DNA of 63,310 nt, from assembly GCA_019912885.1 (NCBI GenBank), contig JAIOHV010000226.1, forward strand, positions 1 to 63,310, in the 5' to 3' direction. Positions within the stretch are counted from its first letter, which is position 1, and each line of letters starts with the position of its first letter. Source of the stretch: a bacterium (GTDB taxonomy: Bacteria; Lernaellota; Lernaellaia; JACKCT01). The notes beneath the pieces were generated by a model. The model saw only the letters and a program-made list of their open reading frames with translations. It did not search any database and was not told the origin of the DNA. The position numbers were made by a program, and so were the translations under genes. Below, one piece after another: positions 8,359-14,737 of the stretch.

Positions 8359-8462
8359 GGGTGCTCGTGCCTTCCGGTCATGTGCGTTAAGGTACGCATC
8401 CGTCGCCTTTGGCGTGAAGGGGGGTTGACGTTGCCTGTGCGCGCCGTCATTCATGCCGCGTC

Positions 8463-9623
8463 ATGTTTGCCCCAACGTGGGCCAAGCGCAAGCGGAGATC
8501 GAGCTTGGGAGCAACGGAAAAAACGACAACCGACGAAGCGCCGGAGGTCCCCCGGGGGCGCCTCGCGGAGTTGCTGAGAGCGGTGGACCGGCGCAAAACC
8601 CTCCTGATCCTCGCCCACAACAACCCCGATCCGGATGCCATCGCCGCGGCGTTCGGCTTGCGTCATATCATCCGGCAAACGAGCGGCATCCGCTGCCGCC
8701 TCGCGTACGGCGGGCTCATCGGCCGCGCGGAAAACATCGCGATGGTGAAGCTCCTACGCATCCCCATTCACAAGTTGAGCCCGGGGCAGGTCGCGCGTTA
8801 CAAGCAGGTGGCGCTCGTGGACTGCTCCGGCGGGCCGAACACGCAGGCGCAAAACCTGAAAAACGTGCGCGTCATCGTCGATCATCACAAGGCCCGCCGT
8901 CCGCGCGGCGTGAAAGGCTCCATCAGCGGCGTGTTCGCGGACATCCGCCCGGAGTACGGGGCGACCTCGTCGATCATCACGGAGTACATCCGCGAAAATA
9001 ACATTCCCATCAACGCGCGCATCGCCACGGCGCTTTACTACGGCATCAAGACCGACGTTTCCGACACGGGGCGCGACAGCTCCGACGCGGATATCAAGAT
9101 GATGCAGTTCCTGTTCGGCGCGATGAGCCTGCGCTGGTTGTGGCGCATCGAACGCGCGCCGATCCCGCGCGAGTACATCGCCCACTACTCCGATTCCGTG
9201 CGCAACGCGAGGATCGTGCAGGATCTCGTGATGTCGGACCTGGGCGCGGTCGCGGCGCCGGAGTCGGTAGCGGAGATGTCGGACTTTCTCCTGAAGGTGA
9301 AAGGCGCGCGCTGGAGCCTTTGCCTTGGCGACAAGAAAGGCGTGCTCTACTTCTCCATACGCACCTCGCACCGCGGGCGGCAGCTTGGGCGCATCGCGGC
9401 GCGGCTGGCGGGAAAAAAGGGCTCCGGAGGCGGGCACGACAAATCGGCCGGCGGGCAGATAACGCTTGACGGCCTTCCCGACACGGCGGTCATTCAACTT
9501 CGCAACGATCTCATGACGCGCTTTGGCAAATCCATCGGCCGCGACGCCGCGAATGCGGCGTGGCTGGTATCAAGGCCGGCGGACGCGGCTGCGGACGGCG
9601 TCGTTGTGGCGGAAGTCGATTGA
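8463..9623 (+). CDS. DHH/DHHA1 phosphoesterase (nanoRNase/pAp phosphatase-like)
   Basis: The 386-residue protein has the DHH motifs in order: AHNNPDPDAIAAAFGL (Asp ligands, around residue 52), VDCSGG, and VIVDHHKARR (around 140). A DHHA1 C-terminal domain carries GSGGGHDKSAGGQI, the substrate-binding loop. The family includes NrnA-type oligoribonucleases and 3'-phosphoadenosine-5'-phosphate phosphatases that use two Mn2+ ions, so degradation of short RNA or pAp is the likely role. The first 30 residues are a basic extension outside the fold. The gene is transcribed divergently from the flavin reductase, with a 104-base spacer. Confidence 0.85.
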   Translation: MFAPTWAKRKRRSSLGATEKTTTDEAPEVPRGRLAELLRAVDRRKTLLILAHNNPDPDAIAAAFGLRHIIRQTSGIRCRLAYGGLIGRAENIAMVKLLRIPIHKLSPGQVARYKQVALVDCSGGPNTQAQNLKNVRVIVDHHKARRPRGVKGSISGVFADIRPEYGATSSIITEYIRENNIPINARIATALYYGIKTDVSDTGRDSSDADIKMMQFLFGAMSLRWLWRIERAPIPREYIAHYSDSVRNARIVQDLVMSDLGAVAAPESVAEMSDFLLKVKGARWSLCLGDKKGVLYFSIRTSHRGRQLGRIAARLAGKKGSGGGHDKSAGGQITLDGLPDTAVIQLRNDLMTRFGKSIGRDAANAAWLVSRPADAAADGVVVAEVD

Positions 9624-9633
9624 GTCGGAATTT

Positions 9634-9702
9634 TCACCGCGAAGGCGCGAAGAGCGCGAAGTATCATCATACCCTTCGCGTCCTTCGCGTCTTCGCGGTA
9701 AA
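9634..9702. repeat. Intergenic imperfect palindrome (GCGAAG/CTTCGC arms)
   Basis: The left arm (about 9634-9661) is built of CGCGAAG units and the right arm (about 9673-9702) of CTTCGCG units. The two are near-perfect reverse complements around a loop of about 11 bases. It lies between the DHH gene and the rubredoxin gene and could fold into a long stem that ends or attenuates transcription. Similar CGCGAAGACGCGAAG phrases are common spacers in many environmental bacterial genomes. Its true status as a dispersed repeat needs a genome-wide count. Confidence 0.6.
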
Positions 9703-9711
9703 GAAAAAATC

Positions 9712-9927
9712 ATGACGGAGTCGAAAAACCCCTTCGGCCCGAAATTCCACTGCCTCAAGTGCAGCTACATCTACGACCCGGCGGTCGGCTGCCCGGTGAA
9801 AGGCGTTCCGCCGGGCACGCCGTTTCGCGAGCTGCCCGATGGTTTCGAATGCCCCCAATGCGGCGCCGACCTCACGCAGTTCGAACGCCTGGATCGATGG
9901 ATGGATCGGACGAGACGGGGCGGGTGA
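9712..9927 (+). CDS. Rubredoxin
   Basis: This 71-residue protein carries one Fe(SCys)4 centre and acts as a small cytoplasmic electron carrier. The ligands are visible as CLKC (CxxC) near residues 14-17 and CPQC near residues 43-46. Around them are the family segments YIYDPAVGCP and PPGTPFRELPDGF. A C-terminal tail of about 20 charged residues (RLDRWMDRTRRGG) extends past the usual 52-54 residue core. The ATG at 9712 was chosen because the frame upstream is only palindromic repeat. Its redox partner is not evident. The operon of bcp and flavin reductase lies about 1.4 kb away on the other strand. Confidence 0.88.
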   Translation: MTESKNPFGPKFHCLKCSYIYDPAVGCPVKGVPPGTPFRELPDGFECPQCGADLTQFERLDRWMDRTRRGG

Positions 9928-9956
9928 GGTTTCGTGGTGTGCCCGGCCCGCGCGGA

Positions 9957-9985
9957 TTGACAGTCCCCCGCCAAGCCCCTATAAA
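9957..9985 (+). promoter_or_regulatory. Sigma-70-type promoter for the 10024 gene
   Basis: TTGACA at 9957-9962, a 17-base spacer and TATAAA at 9980-9985 form a near-consensus housekeeping promoter. The predicted start of transcription is near 9992, about 30 bases upstream of the ATG at 10024. It would drive the secreted protein, lptE and holA. Confidence 0.75.
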
Positions 9986-10023
9986 CGTCGCGATTTCCCT
10001 CCTTTCCGACGGAAGGCCCGCGC

Positions 10024-10509
10024 ATGAAACGGCTCGTTGTGACAACGCTGGCGATGGTCTTTTTGCTTGCCGCCTCCGGTGTCGGCCATGCCTGGATGGT
10101 CGGCCATGAGGACTTCTGGGTTCGCCTCGACAATGGCGAATACTGGGGCCATCTGAACGGCGTCCACCTGTCCAAAATGAAGGCGAAATTCGACACGCAG
10201 GGTTTGCAGACGCTGACCTACCGCATGACGCCGCTTCGCGGGCTCGTGCGTTTCGTGGATCTCGAGGTCGTCGTCGGCGGCGAGGTGAAATACCGCCGCT
10301 CGAGCGAGCGCGCGATGAACATGGATTTCCACTTCCTCGAAACCGTGGATAAGCACTTTGACGACCACGTCGTGTTCGAAAAGCCGGTCGAGGGCTTCAA
10401 CTACGCGGACGGCAAGGTGCTCTGGTACTTCGAGGGCGGCGGCAAGAAATACGTGGTGACGTGGGTCATGGCGGACGACACCGTGACGACGCACCTTGTG
10501 GCGGAGTGA
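10024..10509 (+). CDS. Hypothetical secreted protein
   Basis: The 161-residue protein begins with a clear Sec signal peptide (MKRLVVTTLAMVFLLAASG, cleavage likely after GHA near residue 23). The mature part of about 138 residues is rich in aromatic and charged residues and looks like a compact beta-rich domain (WVRLDNGEYWGHLNG, then LVRFVDLEVVVGGEVKY). No cysteines or catalytic motifs are seen in the mature protein, and it is not recognised. It is probably periplasmic. A near-consensus promoter lies just upstream, and the following lptE frame begins within its 3' end, so it may be co-transcribed with the LPS-assembly lipoprotein. Confidence 0.7.
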   Translation: MKRLVVTTLAMVFLLAASGVGHAWMVGHEDFWVRLDNGEYWGHLNGVHLSKMKAKFDTQGLQTLTYRMTPLRGLVRFVDLEVVVGGEVKYRRSSERAMNMDFHFLETVDKHFDDHVVFEKPVEGFNYADGKVLWYFEGGGKKYVVTWVMADDTVTTHLVAE

Positions 10510-11146
10510 CACGGCGAACGCCGTAGTCGCCCCGGCGCTTTCCGTGCGCCGAAACGTCGATACCCGTATCCTCCCGGCCCGCTTTCGGCGGAGCGTCGTT
10601 CGCGGCTCGGACATCGCGGGAAACCGCGTCCGGGCCGTACGAACATTCACGATCGCGATGCTTTCGCTTTTTGCCGTGTCCTGCGGTTATGGCCGCGAGT
10701 CGCGCGGCGTCAATCTTCCCGAAAAGGTGCGCCGCGTGGCCGTGCCGGTCTTCCGCAACGACACCACCGAGGCCGGACTCGAGGCCGTCGTCACCGACGC
10801 CGTGCGTCGCGAGTTTCTGCTGCACCGCTTCGTCGGCACGACGGACATGGACAACGCGGACGCGGTGGTCGTCGGCATCATCCGCAAATTTTCCACCAAA
10901 CCCATCAGCTTTTCCGAGGGCGACTTCGCCGTGGAATACCGCGCGTCGATCCAGGTTTCGCTTGCGATCGTTCTGCCCGACGGCGTGCCGCTCTGGACCG
11001 ACCGCAACATCAACGAGGTGCAGGAATACCGGGCCACGCCGGACATCTTCGAGTCCGAGGCGAACAAGGCTTCGGCGATCCGGCGCATGGCCGAGGATCT
11101 GGCACGCGATTTCCACGCGCGCGTGTTTGACGGATTCCCACAATGA
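10496..11146 (+). CDS. lptE: LPS-assembly lipoprotein LptE
   Basis: LptE plugs the LptD barrel in the outer membrane and helps insert lipopolysaccharide. The sequence has a hydrophobic stretch ending in a lipobox (FAVSCGYG), then the family pattern LPEKVRRVAVPVFRNDTTEAGLE. The C-terminal half matches the LptE beta-sandwich (YRASIQVSLAIVLPDGVPLW). The true start is unclear. The frame opens with TTG at 10496 inside the previous gene, and the only internal ATG (10658) would give a signal sequence too short and uncharged to work, so an upstream start is favoured. It is followed by holA with an ATGA overlap, the classic lptE-holA pairing. Confidence 0.85.
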   Translation: MWRSDTANAVVAPALSVRRNVDTRILPARFRRSVVRGSDIAGNRVRAVRTFTIAMLSLFAVSCGYGRESRGVNLPEKVRRVAVPVFRNDTTEAGLEAVVTDAVRREFLLHRFVGTTDMDNADAVVVGIIRKFSTKPISFSEGDFAVEYRASIQVSLAIVLPDGVPLWTDRNINEVQEYRATPDIFESEANKASAIRRMAEDLARDFHARVFDGFPQ

Positions 11147-12162
11147 CACTCGACGAGCTTGAAAAACGGCTGGCGAAGAGCGTGCCGCGCGTGGCGGTGG
11201 TGCTCGGCGATCCGTACCGCGTCGGGCTCGCCGTTTCGCGCATCAAGGAGGCTGCCCTGGAGCCGGCGTTCGCCTCGCTGAACCTCGACACCTTCCGCGC
11301 GGGCGAGGACGACCTGTCGGGTATCCCCGCGCTGATGCGCACTTATCCGATGATGGCGCGGCGCCGCGTCGTGGCGATCGCGAACGCGGAGGGACTCGTC
11401 AAGGCCAGGGGCGGCAAGGCGCTTGTCGACGCGCTCGGCGAGATCGCGAAAAAGGAAGCGATCGACACCTGCTGCCTCATCGTGCACGGGGAAAGCCTCG
11501 ACAAACGCACGTTGCTCGCCAAGGCGGCCAAGAGCGAAGACATGCTCATCGAGTTTAGCCGCATCTTCGAGCGCGACGTGGCCGGGTGGGCAAAGACGAT
11601 CGCGAAAAAATACCGCGTGAAGCTCGCGGCGGACGCGGCGGACGGGCTCGTGCAGCGGGTCGGAACGGACCTTGCGCGCCTTGATCGCGAGATCGAAAAG
11701 GCGAGCCTGTTCGCGGGCGAGGGCGCGACGCTTTCCGCGGCGGATATCGCCGCGGTGAGCGCGGGCGCGTCGCCGGAGTCGATCTTCAATCTCACCGACG
11801 CGCTCGGCGAGCGCCATCGCGAAAAAGCGCTTGTGTCGTTATGGGGCGTGCTGGAAGCGGGGGAAGAGCCGATCGGCGTGGGCGCGCGCCTTTACCGGCA
11901 CCTGCGCACGATCGCCGAGGCCCGCGAGATGCTCGATGCGCGCACGCCGGCCGCGCAGATCGAGTCCGAACTTGGCGTTCATCCGTTTGTCGCGAAAAAG
12001 GTCGTGAATCAGGCGCGCGCGTGGGCGTCGGCGGAGCTGCGCCGCGCGATGCATCGGTTGACCGAGACGGATTTTGCGCTGAAGGACGGCCGCCCGCGCG
12101 GCGGCCTTATCCTGGAAAAGCTGGTGCTTGACCTGTGCCGCCCGTCACGTGGCCGACGATAG
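11143..12162 (+). CDS. holA: DNA polymerase III delta subunit
   Basis: HolA is the clamp-loader subunit that opens the beta sliding clamp during replication. The 339-residue length fits the family. The N-terminal domain opens with VPRVAVVLGDPYRVGLAVSRI, and the middle AAA-like region has AADGLVQRVGTDLARLDREIEKASLFAG followed by ASPESIFNLTDALGE. The C-terminal collar domain contains FVAKKVVNQARAWASAELRR and ETDFALKDG. It overlaps lptE by ATGA. Its last 18 bases overlap the 3' end of rpsT on the opposite strand. Confidence 0.92.
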   Translation: MTLDELEKRLAKSVPRVAVVLGDPYRVGLAVSRIKEAALEPAFASLNLDTFRAGEDDLSGIPALMRTYPMMARRRVVAIANAEGLVKARGGKALVDALGEIAKKEAIDTCCLIVHGESLDKRTLLAKAAKSEDMLIEFSRIFERDVAGWAKTIAKKYRVKLAADAADGLVQRVGTDLARLDREIEKASLFAGEGATLSAADIAAVSAGASPESIFNLTDALGERHREKALVSLWGVLEAGEEPIGVGARLYRHLRTIAEAREMLDARTPAAQIESELGVHPFVAKKVVNQARAWASAELRRAMHRLTETDFALKDGRPRGGLILEKLVLDLCRPSRGRR

Positions 12163-12417
12163 GCGATGAACCTTTCGGGCCATGCGCGAGATCTTGCGGG
12201 AGGCGGTCTTCTTCTTGAGGATGCCCTTGCTCGCCGCCTTCGCGACGCGGGATTCCGCCACTCGCAGCGCGTCGGCCGCGGCCTTCGCGTCACCGGATTC
12301 GATGGCATCGGCCGCCTGCTTGGCGAGCGTGCGGACGGTGCTGCGCTCCTGCCGGTTGGCGGCGCGCCGTTTTTCGGACTGGCGGTGCCGTTTCACCGCG
12401 GATTCATGATTCGCCAA
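12145..12417 (-). CDS. rpsT: 30S ribosomal protein S20
   Basis: S20 is a primary 16S rRNA-binding protein of the small subunit. The 90-residue product begins MANHESAVKRHRQSEKRRAANR and consists of basic helices, as expected. The start codon is TTG, with GGAG eight bases upstream. Escherichia coli rpsT also starts with UUG, where the weak start takes part in autoregulation, so similar control is plausible here. A near-consensus promoter lies at 12468-12496. Its 3' end overlaps holA by 18 bases in convergent orientation, so the two transcripts are complementary there. Confidence 0.95.
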   Translation of the reverse strand: MANHESAVKRHRQSEKRRAANRQERSTVRTLAKQAADAIESGDAKAAADALRVAESRVAKAASKGILKKKTASRKISRMARKVHRLSSAT

Positions 12418-12467
12418 AGCAATAACTCCAGAGTCTGTCGGGGAATTTGCCCCTATGAAGGCGCCAA

Positions 12468-12496
12468 TGTATAGGCGCGCGAGTTTGCGCTGTCAA
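12468..12496 (-). promoter_or_regulatory. Sigma-70-type promoter of rpsT
   Basis: Read on the minus strand, TTGACA (12496-12491), a 17-base spacer and TATACA (12473-12468) form a near-consensus promoter. Predicted transcription starts near 12461, about 44 bases upstream of the TTG start of rpsT. Confidence 0.8.
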
Positions 12497-12500
12497 GAAG

Positions 12501-12530
12501 GAGGATCGAGGATTGAGGATCGAGGATTGA
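12501..12530. repeat. Short tandem repeat (two 14-base units)
   Basis: GAGGATCGAGGATT is repeated twice in tandem, with a further partial GA. It lies between the rpsT promoter and murJ. This is one of several short phrase-like repeats seen in intergenic spaces of the window. No function is evident. Confidence 0.6.
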
Positions 12531-12642
12531 GTCAGGTCGTCTCATCATCGCGGTCGCTGATCACCTGGCCGTTCATCGCGCCGGCGGTCGCCCGTGGTCC
12601 GTCGATCGCCGCCTCCCGCGCGTTATTCCGCCGAGTCATGAA

Positions 12643-14295
12643 ATGAGCGAGCGCGGCAACGTCATCCGCGCGGCGACGACCGTTTCCGCGTTGACCATGA
12701 TCAGCCGCGTGACAGGTTTTGTTCGCGACGCGGTGATCGCCGCGTATTTCGGCGCGGGGCTTCAAAACGACGCCTTCGTCGCCGCGTTCCGCATCCCGAA
12801 TCTCTTGCGCCGGCTTTTCGGCGAGGGGGCGCTGACCGCGAGCTTTATCCCGATCTTCACCGAGGTCCGCGAGCATCAAGGCGAAGAGCGCGCGAAGGAA
12901 CTTTTTTCGATCGCGTTCAGCGTCGTTGTCGTCATCCTCGCCGCGACGACGGCGCTCGGCATCGCGTTCGCCAAGCCGATCGTCGATCTTCTCGCGCCCG
13001 GTTTCGTGGAATCGCCCGAAAAGGACGCGCTGACGCTTCTGCTTTTGCGCGTCATGTTTCCTTACGCAATTCTCATCTGCCTGGTCGCGCTTTTCATGGG
13101 CGTCCTGAACGCGGGCGGGCGCTTTTTCGCGCCGGCCTTCGCGCCAGTGCTGCTGAATCTGTCGATGATCGCCTCGGCGTTGTTTTTCGTGAACCGCCTG
13201 GAGTTGCCCGTCATGGCGCTCGCGATCGGGGTGCTCGCCGGCGGCGTTTTGCAATTGGCGTTGCAGTTGCCGTATTTGAAAAGGCTCGGCTACTGGCCGC
13301 GCTGGCGCTTCGTGCCGAGCGACCCGGACCTGCGCCGCATCGTGATTCTGCTTTTGCCGAGCCTGATCGGGATTTCCGTTTACTCCATCAACGTTTTTCT
13401 CAACACGCGGTTCGCATCGCTTCTGGGCAGCGGCACCGTCAGCTACATATTTTACGGTGACCGCCTGATGGAGCTGCCGCAGGGGATCTTCGCCATCGCT
13501 CTCGGCACCGCGATCTTGCCCGCCATGTCGCGCCACGCGGCGCGCGGCGAGCGTGCGGAGCTGCTTGGCACGCTGAATTTCGCGCTCCGTTCCGTTACGG
13601 CGCTTATCATCCCCATCGCCGCGGGCATGTTCGTGCTGTCCGAGCCGATCATCAACGTGCTTTTCCAGCGCGGACGCTTCGACTACGAGGCCACGGTGAA
13701 GACCGCCGAGGTTCTGCGCATGTACACCTTCGGGCTCGCGTTCTTCTCGGCGTTGCGCGTTATCGTGCCGACATTTTACGCGCTCAAGGATACGCTGACG
13801 CCCGCGCTCGTCGCGCTCGCGACGATGTTCGTCAACATTTTCTGCGCGATTTCGTTCATGGGCCCGACGGTTTCCGACGCCGATCCGTTCCTTTACCAAT
13901 ACACGCGCGCGTTCAATCCCACCGGGCCGATGGCGCACGCGGGGCTCGCGCTCGCCAACTCCGTTTCCGCGCTGTTCAATTTTTCGATCGTTGTCGTGAT
14001 TTTACGCAAGCGCCTCGGTCGGATCGGCGCGCGGCAGCTTATCAAGACGCTTGCCGCGAGCGCCGCCGCGTCCGCGGTGATGGCGCTTGCGGTGGCGAAA
14101 ATCGCGACCTGGTATGACTTCACGACCTCCGGGGCGAACGCGGGCAAGATCGCGGGGCTCGTTCTTGCCATCGGCGCGGGCGTTGTGGTGTACTTCGCCG
14201 TCCTTTTCCCCTTCGACAGGGAGATTCTTTCGGTTATCATCCGCGCCGTCCGGCGGCGACGCCTCGTGAAGCTGCCGGAGGGAGAGACCCCATGA
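12643..14295 (+). CDS. murJ: Lipid II flippase MurJ (MviN)
   Basis: MurJ moves lipid-linked peptidoglycan precursors across the inner membrane. The 550-residue protein has about 14 hydrophobic helices and the family signatures SALTMISRVTGFVRDAVIAAYFG (N-terminus, charged pair in helix 1), NDAFVAAFRIPNLLRRLFGEGALTASFIPIF, and FFAPAFAPVLLNLSMI. A cytoplasmic charged loop containing LPYLKRLGYWPRWR sits mid-protein. The length is slightly above the usual 510-530. The gene is next to rpsT, as in many proteobacteria, and its stop overlaps the start of the VOC gene as ATGA. Confidence 0.95.
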   Translation: MSERGNVIRAATTVSALTMISRVTGFVRDAVIAAYFGAGLQNDAFVAAFRIPNLLRRLFGEGALTASFIPIFTEVREHQGEERAKELFSIAFSVVVVILAATTALGIAFAKPIVDLLAPGFVESPEKDALTLLLLRVMFPYAILICLVALFMGVLNAGGRFFAPAFAPVLLNLSMIASALFFVNRLELPVMALAIGVLAGGVLQLALQLPYLKRLGYWPRWRFVPSDPDLRRIVILLLPSLIGISVYSINVFLNTRFASLLGSGTVSYIFYGDRLMELPQGIFAIALGTAILPAMSRHAARGERAELLGTLNFALRSVTALIIPIAAGMFVLSEPIINVLFQRGRFDYEATVKTAEVLRMYTFGLAFFSALRVIVPTFYALKDTLTPALVALATMFVNIFCAISFMGPTVSDADPFLYQYTRAFNPTGPMAHAGLALANSVSALFNFSIVVVILRKRLGRIGARQLIKTLAASAAASAVMALAVAKIATWYDFTTSGANAGKIAGLVLAIGAGVVVYFAVLFPFDREILSVIIRAVRRRRLVKLPEGETP

Positions 14296-14708
14296 AAGTC
14301 ACGAACCTCGATCACCTGAACCTGAGCGTCGCCGATTTTGACGAGACGGTGGACTGGTACCACCGCGTCTTCGGCTTCGACCTTGTCGAGAAAAAGACGA
14401 TGGACGACGGCACGGTGTGGGGCGTCATTCGCTGCGGCGACGCGATGCTCTGCGTCTACGAGCACCCGGAGCGCACGCACATGTCCTCCGACGAAATGGC
14501 GGACAGCGGCGTGCACGGCGTGGCGCATTTCGGTCTGCGCATCACGGACCGCGCGGCCTGGGAAGAGACGATCAAACGCGAAAACATCGAGGTGGAATAC
14601 GGCGGCGCGGTTCGCTGGCCGCATTCGCATGCGTGGTACATCACGGATCCCACGGGTTACGAAATCGAGGTCGTCCTCTGGGACGACAATCAAATCCGCT
14701 TCGACTAG
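14292..14708 (+). CDS. VOC (glyoxalase/dioxygenase-fold) family protein
   Basis: The 138-residue protein is a single vicinal-oxygen-chelate unit made of two beta-alpha-beta-beta-beta modules. The start MKVTNLDHLNLSVADFDETVDWYHRVFGFD is typical. Candidate metal ligands are His8, the Glu in VYEHPE, the His in GVAHFGLRI and the Glu near the end in TGYEIEVVLW. The family includes glyoxalases, ring-cleavage dioxygenases and epimerases, so the substrate cannot be fixed. It is translationally coupled to murJ by ATGA and precedes purL by 29 bases. Neither neighbour points to a substrate. Confidence 0.85.
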   Translation: MKVTNLDHLNLSVADFDETVDWYHRVFGFDLVEKKTMDDGTVWGVIRCGDAMLCVYEHPERTHMSSDEMADSGVHGVAHFGLRITDRAAWEETIKRENIEVEYGGAVRWPHSHAWYITDPTGYEIEVVLWDDNQIRFD

Positions 14709-14737
14709 GCGGCGCGTCGCGCCGGGACCGAAATTTC

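Noticed and set aside
12532-13938. 468-codon open frame on the minus strand
   Set aside because: It is antisense to murJ, highly charged and low in complexity, as expected for a shadow frame in GC-rich DNA.
14417-14737. N-terminal extension of purL
   Set aside because: It would run across the VOC gene and is out of character. PurS-like sequence begins at the ATG at 14738.
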